The notes under the pieces were generated by a model that did no database searches, had not been told where the DNA came from, and was given only the letters and a program-made list of their open reading frames with translations. This document shows positions 19,412 to 27,452 of a stretch of DNA of 64,000 bases, one piece after another. A program made the position numbers and the translations under genes. The stretch is from NCBI RefSeq assembly GCF_963675975.1, contig NZ_OY780939.1:744001-808000 (forward strand). The letters are read 5' to 3'. The DNA comes from Halarcobacter sp. GTDB taxonomy: Bacteria > Campylobacterota > Campylobacteria > Campylobacterales > Arcobacteraceae. How positions within the stretch are numbered: position 1 is the first letter of the stretch; every line of letters begins with the position of its first letter.

Positions 19412-19822
19412 TTAATCCTCTTTGCTGTAATACTTCTCTCTATGTTTTCTCATAAACTCAAGTTCTTCGTCAACTTCGTTTCTATAGTTCTCCATAGCTT
19501 CAAGTTCATTTTCTCTACAGCCAACTACTTCTACAGGTGCTTCTTCTACACCTAGAAAATGAACTTCATATACACGAATAACTTGAAGAAATTCTCCAAT
19601 TGATTTAATATAACCAATCGATCCAGCAGGCATCATAAGTGTACCTATTGGAGAGTGTGGATAAGTTCCATCATTTACTATCTCTTTGATAAGTTTAACT
19701 TTTTGTCCAACACCAAATTTTGCTGTGTCTTCATCTTTTCCTGATCTACTTGCAGTTACACTGTCGTGAAGATAAGTATTTGGGTTAACTATTTCATCAT
19801 GGTTTATTCCTTTAGCAGCCAC
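19412..19822 (-). CDS. nifZ: NifZ, P-cluster maturation protein
   Basis: About 136 residues. The NifZ domain is clear: FGVGQKVKLIKEIVNDGTYP, then IGTLMMPAGSIGYIKSIGEFLQ, IRVYEVHFL and VGCRENELEA. NifZ helps convert precursor clusters to the mature P-cluster of the MoFe protein. The frame is open upstream, but GTG 19822 has an excellent GGAGG five bases ahead; this overlaps the nifW stop by 11 bases and implies coupling. An N-terminal extension of about 30 residues (NHDEIVNPNTYLHDSVTASR) precedes the domain and is longer than usual. Confidence 0.92.
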   Translation of the reverse strand: MAAKGINHDEIVNPNTYLHDSVTASRSGKDEDTAKFGVGQKVKLIKEIVNDGTYPHSPIGTLMMPAGSIGYIKSIGEFLQVIRVYEVHFLGVEEAPVEVVGCRENELEAMENYRNEVDEELEFMRKHREKYYSKED

Positions 19823-20147
19823 ATGAACCTCCCGTTGAAGTTCCTGTTGTACCACATGAAGAACAACCTTCTAATTTTCCTGTTTCATACATATTCCAAA
19901 CATCAGCTGCGCTTGGAGCATGACCATTTTTATAATCACCATAAACTCTTAAAAGTGAAAACTTTAAAAATTCAAGAAGTTTATTTTCATCAGTAATAGT
20001 TCCAATACCTTTTTTGATTAAAGTTCCATACTCTTTCATCATATGAAATCTTTTTACATTGATTAATGATTGATCAAAATCGATATTAAAAAATCTGAAA
20101 TAATCTTCTGTATCTCTTAGTTTATAAAAATCTTCTACAGTTGCCAT
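19812..20147 (-). CDS. nifW: NifW, nitrogenase-protective protein with Cys/Gly-rich tail
   Basis: A 111-residue protein of the NifW family, which is thought to protect or mature the MoFe protein. VEDFYKLRDTEDYFRFFNIDFD, NVKRFHMMKEYG and LLRVYGDYKNGH are the family landmarks. The last 18 residues are unusual: GCSSCGTTGTSTGGSCGC, with four cysteines in a glycine/serine-rich tail. Such a tail could bind metal or an Fe-S cluster; this is inference. It is followed by the overlapping nifZ. Confidence 0.9.
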   Translation of the reverse strand: MATVEDFYKLRDTEDYFRFFNIDFDQSLINVKRFHMMKEYGTLIKKGIGTITDENKLLEFLKFSLLRVYGDYKNGHAPSAADVWNMYETGKLEGCSSCGTTGTSTGGSCGC

Positions 20148-20198
20148 AATTAACTCCTTTTCATGCTACAATTTATATATAGCCCTTTTACTTATTTA

Positions 20199-20221
20199 TT
20201 TAATCTAGAAAAAAGATTAAA
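20199..20221 (-). other. Hairpin between nifF and nifW
   Basis: An 8-bp perfect stem TTTAATCT / AGATTAAA with a seven-base loop lies eight bases downstream of the nifF stop. It lacks a GC-rich stem, so it is more likely an attenuator or processing site than a full terminator. Confidence 0.45.
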
Positions 20222-20228
20222 AATTCAC

Positions 20229-20750
20229 TTATGCAGGAATTTGTCCCTTTAAGTTTGAAATCCAGCTTTCAATTCTTTCTTCTGTTTTATCTTCTTCATT
20301 GTGATTATCAATTGCTAAACCACAAAGTTTCCCATCCATCTCAGCTAAAGAAAACTCATATTTATAACCATCTTTTTCAACAGAACCAACAGCCTTAGCT
20401 CCTAAAGATGTAAATGTTTTATGTAGTTTTCCTAATGCTGAACAAAAATGCTCACCATGTTTTACACTGTCCCCTGCACCAAAAAATGCTACAGTTTTTC
20501 CAAATAAATCCATCTCTTCATCTTCCATTTCAAGTTGAGGGTCAACCCATGAGAAGTGAACATCACCTTGTCCCCAAGTTGAACTTCCTATAAATAATAC
20601 ATCATAGTCTTCAAATTGCTCGATATCATCAAAATCTTCTTCCATATTGATTACATCATCTTCTTCAATTCCAAAAGCCTCAGCTAATGCATCCGCCACA
20701 GCCATTGACGTTCCACCAGCAGTTCCACAGAAAATTCCCATCTTTGCCAT
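20229..20750 (-). CDS. nifF: NifF-type flavodoxin
   Basis: A 173-residue long-chain flavodoxin that can donate low-potential electrons to NifH. The FMN phosphate loop is GTAGGTS (9-15), aromatic stacking positions lie in SSTWGQGD (about 56-63) and FFGAGDSVKHGEHFCSALG (about 89-107), and AKAVGSVEKDGYKYEFS is the long-chain insertion. The first glycine-rich loop lacks the usual Thr-Gly-Asn ending. GAAGGAG precedes the ATG. It is in the nifX operon between DUF269 and nifW, which supports a nitrogenase role. Confidence 0.93.
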   Translation of the reverse strand: MAKMGIFCGTAGGTSMAVADALAEAFGIEEDDVINMEEDFDDIEQFEDYDVLFIGSSTWGQGDVHFSWVDPQLEMEDEEMDLFGKTVAFFGAGDSVKHGEHFCSALGKLHKTFTSLGAKAVGSVEKDGYKYEFSLAEMDGKLCGLAIDNHNEEDKTEERIESWISNLKGQIPA

Positions 20751-20773
20751 TATTCTTCTCCTTCTTCTTTTTA

Positions 20774-21202
20774 TTAACTTTTATATTTTTTGTATTTTTC
20801 TTCAGCTTTGATAAGTAGTTTTTCACCCTCTTCTTCAAGTTTTTCTAAAGTTCTAAATGAAAATCTATGGGCATCTTTAAACCCTTTATCACATAACACA
20901 ATATCATTTGCAAATACTACAACTCTACCAAAACCTTCATGACTCATCTCCATTACAACTGAGCACATAACTGTAGTCATTTTCTCAAATGCAAGAGCTA
21001 CTGCTTGATATATAAGTCTGATATCTTGAGTTTGCATCTCATCAATATCTGCAATAATAGGAATATTTTTTAATTCCTCTTTTGATTTTACATATTTTTC
21101 TTGCAGTAACTCTTCATCAGATTTATTTGCCCAAGTTCCAAACTGGTCTAATGCTCTGATTTGACCAATTAAAGTTTCAACAAAAAGTTTTTTAGCATCC
21201 AT
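20774..21202 (-). CDS. NifX-associated nitrogen fixation protein (DUF269)
   Basis: A 142-residue protein of the DUF269 family. FVETLIGQIRALDQFGTWANKSDEELL (in pieces 7-33), IPIIADIDEM, MSHEGFGRVVVFAND and DAHRFSFRTLEKLEEEGEKLL are the conserved segments. The family is almost always next to nifX and its molecular role is not established. Its ATG overlaps the nifX TAA by one base, so the two are translationally coupled. Confidence 0.92.
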   Translation of the reverse strand: MDAKKLFVETLIGQIRALDQFGTWANKSDEELLQEKYVKSKEELKNIPIIADIDEMQTQDIRLIYQAVALAFEKMTTVMCSVVMEMSHEGFGRVVVFANDIVLCDKGFKDAHRFSFRTLEKLEEEGEKLLIKAEEKYKKYKS

Positions 21203-21597
21203 TATGCAACCTTTTTTTCAATAATTTTTTTGATAAAAGGTGGTGGATTGCCATTTAACATATCTTGAAGTTTTTTAACCTCTTGTTCAATTCCAACTAC
21301 CTCTTTATATTTAATTGTAAAAATACCACTATTAATCAGTTTAGCTGCAGCAATAGCTCCAACATTTGTAAAATATACAATATCAATACCATCTAATAAA
21401 GCTACAGTTTTATCTGTATCTTTTTCATCAACTTTTTTTATTTCACTCATATTTGTAGAAGTTTTACTTATCTCATAAATTGCAAATTGCTTTGCACTTC
21501 CAAAGTGTGAATCTATGTTTTCTAAATCTTTAGTAGCGAAAGCTACTTTGATCATACCCTCACCTGACGTGTTTGAAGTTATTTTAATATTACTCAT
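21202..21597 (-). CDS. nifX: NifX, FeMo-co precursor carrier
   Basis: A 131-residue member of the NifX/NafY family, which holds NifB-co and VK-cluster during cofactor synthesis. KVAFATKDLENIDSHFGSAKQFAIYEI and the signature NGNPPPFIKKIIEKK at the C-terminus are typical. The frame is open further upstream, but the sigma-54 promoter at 21627-21642 overlaps that part, so ATG 21597 with AAAGGA eight bases ahead is the real start. It is the first gene of the nifX-DUF269-nifF-nifW-nifZ-ferredoxin operon. Confidence 0.93.
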   Translation of the reverse strand: MSNIKITSNTSGEGMIKVAFATKDLENIDSHFGSAKQFAIYEISKTSTNMSEIKKVDEKDTDKTVALLDGIDIVYFTNVGAIAAAKLINSGIFTIKYKEVVGIEQEVKKLQDMLNGNPPPFIKKIIEKKVA

Positions 21598-21626
21598 GGC
21601 ATCATCCTTTAATTTATTAGGATATA

Positions 21627-21642
21627 TGCAAGAAGTGTTCCA
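21627..21642 (-). promoter_or_regulatory. Sigma-54 promoter of the nifX operon
   Basis: Minus strand TGGAACACTTCTTGCA: GG, 10 bases, GC. It lies 30 bases from the nifX ATG and just after the 100-residue gene of the upstream operon. Confidence 0.9.
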
Positions 21643-21659
21643 CAATAAAAATAGATTTT

Positions 21660-21962
21660 TTAAATTTTTTTTGCAGATCTTATTAAGGCTAGAAAATCGA
21701 TTAAGTCACTAAGAAAAAAAGCTCTATTATCTATAAAAGAGAAATATACATTTATAAAAGTATTTTGACCTAAAAAAAGTTGGGCATTTTTTATAAACTC
21801 AGGAGGAAGCTGCCTATTTATAGCCCTTTGTTCCACAAGCTCTTCACATACCTCTTCAAATAGAAAAAATATTTCTGCTGGTTTCTCTTCTGTTAACATA
21901 TAGATATCACTTCTATATAAGTCATATTTTTTATAAATATTTAAATAGGTCTCTTTACTCAT
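21660..21962 (-). CDS. Unrecognised 100-residue protein at the end of the nifN operon
   Basis: A small, mostly helical protein. It starts MSKETYLNIYKKYDLYRSD, has an acidic helix (ELVEQRAIN) and ends in a hydrophobic aromatic region (INVYFSFIDNRAFFLSDLIDFLALI). No cysteines or known motif. Its ATG is one base after the nitroreductase stop, so it is likely expressed with it. The 3' end is 17 bases before the nifX promoter. A partner for the nitroreductase is possible. Confidence 0.75.
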   Translation of the reverse strand: MSKETYLNIYKKYDLYRSDIYMLTEEKPAEIFFLFEEVCEELVEQRAINRQLPPEFIKNAQLFLGQNTFINVYFSFIDNRAFFLSDLIDFLALIRSAKKI

Positions 21963-21963
21963 A

Positions 21964-23214
21964 TTATTTTCCTATGGCTTGTAGATAAAGTATATTGTTT
22001 GTTGTGTTTAAAACTTTTTTTGATTCATCATCAAAATAAGCACCTATTCCACTACATCCAATATCTAAGTTTGTACATCTAAGATTTATTATGTGTGCTA
22101 AAAAAGCAGAAAAAATATAGCTAACAAGATAGTTAGAATTCTCATTTGCCGTAAAAAAAAGTGTAAAGCAACTATCTCCTCCAAGCTTTTGATTAAAGGC
22201 TAACTTGGCTGCAGTAGGCTTAAAATCGCCCTCTTCTACTAATGTTACATTTTTGTAAACACCTTGTTTCATATCTTTTATATTGTTATTTATAAAATAA
22301 AGTTCTATATTAATTTTTTGTGCTATTTCAAAAATATCTTTAGTAAGCTCTTCAAACTCATTTTTTGATATTGACTCTTTTTTAAAACCTCTAATAGATC
22401 TTCTTTTATCAATTGAGTTTTGAATATTTTTTATCTCTAAATTTTCAAAAATCCTAGAATCTATTTTCTCTTCTATTTTTTCATCTTCTATTCTTTTTAT
22501 AAACTCTTCTAAAAATATATTCTTTATAAAATAATCAGTTGGAGCTACACTTACAAGAGTTTCTCTTAACTGTTTAGGTTTTGTATCTTTTTCATTATCT
22601 ACTAAGATTGCACATTGAAAAAACTCTTGTGTATCAAAGCCAAACTCTTTATTTAGATTTTTTTTGTCAAAATTAAATTCAAAGTCAAAACTTATATTTT
22701 CATTTTTTAGAGAAGTATAAATGGATGCTAACTGATGTCCTGTGTCTAAAAGTAAATATCTATTTGCCCTTTTATCATATTTCCATGAGCTTCTAAAATA
22801 AACATTGCTAATAAGAAAAATGAATTTTTTAGAATCTGTATTAAAGTAATATTCAAGTCCATCATTGCTTAATTCATGGATTAGGGTTAAATTATTATTT
22901 AATGGTTCATAATGGTAAATTCCAGATAAAAAACCTTTTATCCCTCTTATTTGAATATAAACTTCACAAGGATAAAGACCTCCTGCACTTGGATTTGCTC
23001 TTAAATTTACTTCTTCTTTTCCATATTTTTTTGTTGTAGTGATTTTTCCAAAATTCTTTATAAATCTTAATTCTTCATATTCATCAATATTGTATCTTCG
23101 AAAAAAATTGGGATAGAGTTTATAACTCCTTGCTTGAGTTCTCCAATCTATAAATTGGGTTTGCTCAAAGGAGTTTTTTAGTGTTATGTCAGTTTGCTTG
23201 TGGAGCTGTTGCAT
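21964..23214 (-). CDS. SagB/ThcOx-type nitroreductase with two nitroreductase-like halves
   Basis: A 416-residue protein. The N-terminal half has NLRANPSAGGLYPCEVYI (about 69-86), then RANRYLLLDTGHQLASIY (about 140-157), as in SagB/ThcOx FMN dehydrogenases that oxidise azolines in peptide maturation. A second half begins SIDKRRSIRGFKKESISKNEFEEL (about 258-281) and ends with LDIGCSGIGAYFDDE. This is a tandem nitroreductase. No YcaO or peptide precursor is adjacent. In a nif operon it may act as an NAD(P)H-FMN reductase instead. Its start overlaps the ankyrin gene by 26 bases and the ribosome-binding site is weak, so coupling is likely. Confidence 0.8.
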   Translation of the reverse strand: MQQLHKQTDITLKNSFEQTQFIDWRTQARSYKLYPNFFRRYNIDEYEELRFIKNFGKITTTKKYGKEEVNLRANPSAGGLYPCEVYIQIRGIKGFLSGIYHYEPLNNNLTLIHELSNDGLEYYFNTDSKKFIFLISNVYFRSSWKYDKRANRYLLLDTGHQLASIYTSLKNENISFDFEFNFDKKNLNKEFGFDTQEFFQCAILVDNEKDTKPKQLRETLVSVAPTDYFIKNIFLEEFIKRIEDEKIEEKIDSRIFENLEIKNIQNSIDKRRSIRGFKKESISKNEFEELTKDIFEIAQKINIELYFINNNIKDMKQGVYKNVTLVEEGDFKPTAAKLAFNQKLGGDSCFTLFFTANENSNYLVSYIFSAFLAHIINLRCTNLDIGCSGIGAYFDDESKKVLNTTNNILYLQAIGK

Positions 23215-23647
23215 TCTTCAGCATTTTAAATATTTTTGGAGTTACAGCTAGGTCAATTGCTTTAAATCCATCCAAGTTTTCTAAAGTCACATCAGCATTG
23301 TTTTCAATTAATAGTTTTACAAAATCATCTTTTCCTGCACTTGCACAATACATTAATGCTGTAACTCCATTGTCATTCATAGAGTCTACATCTATACCTG
23401 CATCAATAAGTGCATAAAAACATTCATATGATGAACCAAAACAAGCATTCCATAAAGCAGTGTTTCCATCGACATTTTTTATATCTAAATTTGCACCTCT
23501 TCCTATAAGCTCTTTTACCACATCAATATTTGCTTCTCTTGCTGCTTTCATTACAGCTGAGTTTCCATGCCGACCTTGTTTATTTAGGTCGTTTATATCG
23601 TAGTCATTTTCTCTAAGCCAGACTCTTAAGTTATCAGTAAAAGACAT
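23189..23647 (-). CDS. Ankyrin repeat protein
   Basis: A 152-residue soluble protein with about four ankyrin repeats: GNSAVMKAAREANIDVVKELIGRGANLD, GNTALWNACFGSSYECFYALIDAG, GVTALMYCASAGKDDFVKLLIENNADVT and a degenerate last one (lengths kept under the repeat). The N-terminus LRVWLRENDYDINDL is a capping helix. It mediates protein contact rather than catalysis. Its ATG overlaps the stop of the Tpx-like gene (TAATG), so it is translated with it. Confidence 0.9.
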   Translation of the reverse strand: MSFTDNLRVWLRENDYDINDLNKQGRHGNSAVMKAAREANIDVVKELIGRGANLDIKNVDGNTALWNACFGSSYECFYALIDAGIDVDSMNDNGVTALMYCASAGKDDFVKLLIENNADVTLENLDGFKAIDLAVTPKIFKMLKNATAPQAN

Positions 23648-24168
23648 TATACACCCATCCAGTTTTCATGAGTATGACCTTTTTGTTTGAAGTTAACTAC
23701 TTCATCAAGTGCATTTTTAAATTCATCTAAATCAAAACTTGTTTCAATATTTGTTGGTATTTGTTTATATTTAATAACACCCTCTTTATCTATTACAAAT
23801 AAAGATTTAGCAATAAGCTCTTCACTCATATTAACTCCAAATTTAAGTGAAAAATCTTTGAAATCATTTGAGATAAAGTTTTCATCTATAGAATATGCAG
23901 CTTTCACTTTTTCTAAATTATCATCACTACTTTTTGTAATAATATAAACTATAGCTTTTGACGAATATTCTTGAATAACATTGTGTAAACCGTTGTTATA
24001 TGCTTTTATACAAGGTAGAGTAATCATAACTTGTATTTTTGGTGCCATCATTCCTATAACTTTTGTTTCTCCACCTACCATTTTTACTCTAACTGCTGGT
24101 GCTTCACTTTCAAGTTTTCTTTCTTTTCTACCTAGTGTGTATACTTCTTTTTTGTATTTAACTTCCAT
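23647..24168 (-). CDS. Tpx/AhpC-like thioredoxin-fold protein
   Basis: A 173-residue protein resembling thiol peroxidase (Tpx). Landmarks: VRVKMVGGETKVIGMMAPKIQVMITLPC, AYSIDENFISNDFKDFSLKFGV and SLFVIDKEGVIKYKQI (read as separate segments). The only cysteine in the active-site loop is in TLPCIKAYN, several positions before the peroxidatic cysteine of classical Tpx, so peroxidase activity is uncertain. ATG 24168 is one base past the upstream paralog's stop. It may scavenge or sense peroxide near nitrogenase. Confidence 0.8.
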   Translation of the reverse strand: MEVKYKKEVYTLGRKERKLESEAPAVRVKMVGGETKVIGMMAPKIQVMITLPCIKAYNNGLHNVIQEYSSKAIVYIITKSSDDNLEKVKAAYSIDENFISNDFKDFSLKFGVNMSEELIAKSLFVIDKEGVIKYKQIPTNIETSFDLDEFKNALDEVVNFKQKGHTHENWMGV

Positions 24169-24169
24169 T

Positions 24170-24550
24170 TTATAAAATATCCTTATGTGTAATTTGACAG
24201 TTTGTATCAATTATCATTAATGATTTTTTTAATTTTCTATTTTCATCAAGTACTTTAAATACTTTTGAAAAATCTTTAAACTCCCTCGAGATAAGATTCT
24301 GGTTTAAATCAAAATCTTCTATTGTTTTTTCACACTCTTCAATTGAGCTTGATGTTATAATAAAAGAATCTGCTCTATCTTTAAAAAATTCTATAGCTTC
24401 ATGTAGTTGTTCATTAAACTCTTCAATATTTGGTAGAGTCATTACAACTTGAACTTTATCTTTTGGAATTCCCAATAGCCTTGTTTTTCCATTTATCATT
24501 TGTAAGCCTATGGCAGGAACAATAGGTCTTTGTAAATTAATGCTCATCAT
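24170..24550 (-). CDS. Shorter Tpx-like paralog lacking the active-site cysteine
   Basis: A 126-residue homolog of the following gene. Matching pieces are VVMTLPNIEEFNEQLHEAI against VMITLPCIKAYNNGLHNVI, NLISREFKDFSKVF against NFISNDFKDFSLKF, and KSLMIIDTNCQI against KSLFVIDKEGVI. The cysteine of TLPC is replaced by asparagine, and the C-terminal 45 residues are missing. It is therefore not a peroxidase by the usual mechanism; a scaffold or inhibitor role for its paralog is possible. It overlaps nifN by 14 bases. Confidence 0.75.
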   Translation of the reverse strand: MMSINLQRPIVPAIGLQMINGKTRLLGIPKDKVQVVMTLPNIEEFNEQLHEAIEFFKDRADSFIITSSSIEECEKTIEDFDLNQNLISREFKDFSKVFKVLDENRKLKKSLMIIDTNCQITHKDIL

Positions 24551-25835
24551 GATTTACCTCATGTCTGTGATTATTTATGATGTTAGCCATCTCAAAAAGT
24601 AAATAGGCACTTCCCTCATAAAGAATGTCGTTTTTAAGTTGATTCCCAACTCCTTCATAATCAGGGAAGCCTCTTAACATCAATGCTTTTTTATGTTTCA
24701 TTGTGTATCTTTCTCCATGAAAACTTGATATTAGTATTTCACTATCTTCTAAATACTTCTCAACATCTTCAAAGTCTCCAATTAGAAGGTTCTCACACTC
24801 TATCTCATCTAAAAGGTCATTTTTATGCGTAGTGATAATAGCTTTAATATTTGCCCCTGCTTCTATAATCGTATTTGCTATAGATATACATTGGTCAGGC
24901 TCTAAAGCTAAAACTACAGATGAACTTCCCAATGCAAAGTGTGTATCTAAAAGAGCATCCTGCAGTCTTTTTCTCCATCTAACAATGCTTGGATGTGGTT
25001 TTGATACATCTTTTACTGCACATAGGTCTTTAAAGAATCTATCACTATTTTCTAATCCACCCAATGAATCATAATGGAAAAGATTTATTTTTTCATTTTT
25101 CTCTTTTAGTTTTTGTCCAGCTTTTTTTACACTACTTCCAACTGTTATAACTAAAGATGCTGTTGCTAATTCTTTTATCTCTTCAAGAGAAATACCTCCT
25201 GAACTAAGAGCTCCTTGTTTTAATCCTAAGTGCCCATCTAAAGAATCACTTAAATCTGGTAAAGCTACAACTTCATATCCAAATAAAGCAACTGTGTCTT
25301 TGATTTTTTCTATCTCTATTGGTTTTATATTTACATTTGGAATTATCACTGCTTTTTGAGTATCAACTGCATCGGATGATGTTACTAATTGATCAATAAT
25401 TGCTTCAACAGATTTTGCAAAACCACTCTCTATAGAACCTTCAAAGTCTGGTGTATTTACATAACAAATTGTTTGTTGGTCTTGAAGCAAAATAGTTGCT
25501 CCTTTTATATCATCACCTTTTGTTTCAGTTAGTCCAGTTGTAAAAAGTCCTACTAAATCAGGTTTTACTTTGCTTGTAATATTTTTTATTGATTCAGATA
25601 TTGAATAGTCTCCACCATCAATAACTGCTGTAATATCATTTACTGCTGTAGTTTGTACTGCTATTGGATCATTAAAGTGTCTTGTGAAAAATACTTTTGA
25701 GAAAGAAGCACAACCTTGTGCCCCATGCATTAGAGGCATACAGTTTTTAATACCTAAAAAACATAACATAGCACCCATTGGTTGAGATAATTTTATTGGA
25801 TTTAATTGTAAGGGTTTTGAGCTAATTGCTTCCAT
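24537..25835 (-). CDS. nifN: NifN, FeMo-co assembly scaffold subunit
   Basis: A 432-residue NifK paralog that with NifE converts NifB-co to the FeMo-co precursor. PLQLNPIKLSQPMGAMLCFLGIKNCMPLMHGAQGC (in parts), FTRHFNDPIAVQTTAVND, ALEPDQCISIANTI and LLFEMANIIN are NifN landmarks. ATG 25835 has AGAGGA upstream; an earlier frame overlaps the sigma-54 promoter. It starts an operon continuing with two Tpx-like genes, an ankyrin gene, a nitroreductase and a 100-residue unknown. nifE is not adjacent, unlike in most nif clusters. Confidence 0.93.
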   Translation of the reverse strand: MEAISSKPLQLNPIKLSQPMGAMLCFLGIKNCMPLMHGAQGCASFSKVFFTRHFNDPIAVQTTAVNDITAVIDGGDYSISESIKNITSKVKPDLVGLFTTGLTETKGDDIKGATILLQDQQTICYVNTPDFEGSIESGFAKSVEAIIDQLVTSSDAVDTQKAVIIPNVNIKPIEIEKIKDTVALFGYEVVALPDLSDSLDGHLGLKQGALSSGGISLEEIKELATASLVITVGSSVKKAGQKLKEKNEKINLFHYDSLGGLENSDRFFKDLCAVKDVSKPHPSIVRWRKRLQDALLDTHFALGSSSVVLALEPDQCISIANTIIEAGANIKAIITTHKNDLLDEIECENLLIGDFEDVEKYLEDSEILISSFHGERYTMKHKKALMLRGFPDYEGVGNQLKNDILYEGSAYLLFEMANIINNHRHEVNHDEH

Positions 25836-25863
25836 GTTTTTTCCTCTATCTTTTTTATTTTTA

Positions 25864-25879
25864 TGCAAAAAGTGTTCCA
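25864..25879 (-). promoter_or_regulatory. Sigma-54 promoter of the nifN operon
   Basis: Minus strand TGGAACACTTTTTGCA with GG-N10-GC spacing, 29 bases from the nifN ATG. Same core as the nifX, nifB and aldo/keto reductase promoters. Confidence 0.9.
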
Positions 25880-26076
25880 AAAGAAAAATAAATTACAATT
25901 CAGTAATTTAAAAGATATTTATTTAATTATTTTTTTATTATATAAACTCAAATATATTAATAAAAGTATTATTTATAGGTGCATATATGAAAGTTATTTT
26001 TAATTATTTTAATTACTATTAATTGAAAATCAAGTTTATGGGTTGTACAATTTTAGTATATGCAAAGAGGTTAATT

Positions 26077-26346
26077 ATGAATTTAATAAATAGCAATACC
26101 TTACAAACTATTGATGGGCTTTCAAATGCACAAAGTAGTCAAAATATTGAAACTATTAGTTCAAGTGATTATTTATCTACAGCTTTATTTAGTAATCAAT
26201 TTAAAGTTGAAGATCTAAATGAAATAGCTAAAGAGCAAGATAATTTAAATGAAGATTTAACTACTGAAGCTATTCAATTAGAAAGACAAAGAACAAGCTC
26301 TATTCAAAATAGTGCAAATATTATGAAAGCTTTACTAGATAGTTAA
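26077..26346 (+). CDS. Unrecognised 89-residue Ser/Asn/Gln-rich protein
   Basis: Starts MNLINSNTLQTIDGLSNAQS at ATG 26077, chosen because AGAGG lies seven bases upstream. It is polar and low-complexity in its N-terminal half, then predicted helical (EIAKEQDNLNEDLTTEAIQLERQR). No membrane segment, cysteine or known motif. It is convergent with the AI-2E gene and divergent from nifN, so it belongs to neither nif operon. Function unknown. Confidence 0.6.
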   Translation: MNLINSNTLQTIDGLSNAQSSQNIETISSSDYLSTALFSNQFKVEDLNEIAKEQDNLNEDLTTEAIQLERQRTSSIQNSANIMKALLDS

Positions 26347-26351
26347 TATTT

Positions 26352-27377
26352 TTATTTTTTTCCACCTACATCAGACATTAATAAAGATATCCATTTTGTT
26401 GAGCTGTTTGAATTAAACGCAATTTTTAGAGTCATTGTAATTGGTACAGCTAAGAACATTCCCACAATTCCTAGAACCCAACCCCATAAGATTAATGAGA
26501 AAAATATAATAAGTGGAGATAATCCTAACTCTTTGCCCATAAATTTTGGTTCAATAATATTACTTATAGAGATATTTATAGCTACATATAAAATTATTAA
26601 GATAATGGTTGTATTAATATCTGCTCCAACTAAAGATAGTAGTACCGCAGGGATCGCTGCAATAATAGAACCCACAACAGGAATAAAATTAAACAACATT
26701 GCAATAACACCCCACAAAATTGGGTAGTTTATATCAAAGAATATTAATATAATAGCTATTAAGAAACCTGTTAAAAAACTAGTAAAGGTTTTAACTAAAA
26801 AATAGTTTTTAATATTGTGCGAAAAAAGATTGAAGTGTTCTAGTTTATCTTTTTCTTTTTCAAATATGATTTTTAATTTTTTTTCAAAAGATTTTGATTC
26901 TGCTAGTATAAAAGCAATACCAATAATAAGCAGTAAAAATTTTGAAAGAAATGTTCCAATACTTCCTATTACATTTGTTGTGATACCAAAAAATGAACTA
27001 AAACTTAGGGCTTCCATGATTGTTTTTTTGTCAACCTCTATACCATATGATTCCCCAAGAGCTATAGTATTTACAACTAATCCTTGAAGTTGTTTTTCAT
27101 ATTGTGGCAAATTTGTTAAAAAATCTTTTAATGAGATATTGACTATATAAGATAGAAGAAGGGTAATTAGTGAAAAAATACCAATAACCACTAGATAAGA
27201 TAATATTTTAGGGATACGTTTTTGTTCTAAAAAATTGATTATAGTTGAAACAATTGAAGCTATAAAAATTGCTAAAAACAGAATTATAACAATCTCACTC
27301 GCAGCTTTAAGTCCAGCTAGTATAACTACTAAACAAGTAAGGTAAAAAAAGTAGTTTCTTATTCTTTTCGCATCCAT
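26352..27377 (-). CDS. AI-2E family transporter (PerM/TqsA-like)
   Basis: A 341-residue polytopic inner-membrane protein with about seven or eight hydrophobic helices. FNFIPVVGSIIAAIPAVLLSLVGA (in parts) and IEPKFMGKELGLSPLIIFFSLILWGWVLGIVGMFLAVP are the family's C-terminal signature. Members export small molecules or act as antiporters; substrate unknown. It lies between nifN and nifE on the minus strand, downstream of nifE by 75 bases, and has no nif-like promoter. Confidence 0.9.
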   Translation of the reverse strand: MDAKRIRNYFFYLTCLVVILAGLKAASEIVIILFLAIFIASIVSTIINFLEQKRIPKILSYLVVIGIFSLITLLLSYIVNISLKDFLTNLPQYEKQLQGLVVNTIALGESYGIEVDKKTIMEALSFSSFFGITTNVIGSIGTFLSKFLLLIIGIAFILAESKSFEKKLKIIFEKEKDKLEHFNLFSHNIKNYFLVKTFTSFLTGFLIAIILIFFDINYPILWGVIAMLFNFIPVVGSIIAAIPAVLLSLVGADINTTIILIILYVAINISISNIIEPKFMGKELGLSPLIIFFSLILWGWVLGIVGMFLAVPITMTLKIAFNSNSSTKWISLLMSDVGGKK

Positions 27378-27452
27378 AAAGTTCCCTCTTTTATAAAAAA
27401 TTAATTATAACTACTTTTTGTATAAAATCAAGAACCTATATGTTTTAAAACT

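Noticed and set aside
21964-23214. Idea of a thiazole/oxazole-modified peptide (bacteriocin) locus around the SagB-like gene
   Set aside because: No YcaO cyclase, no E1-like partner and no precursor peptide with a Cys/Ser/Thr-rich core nearby.
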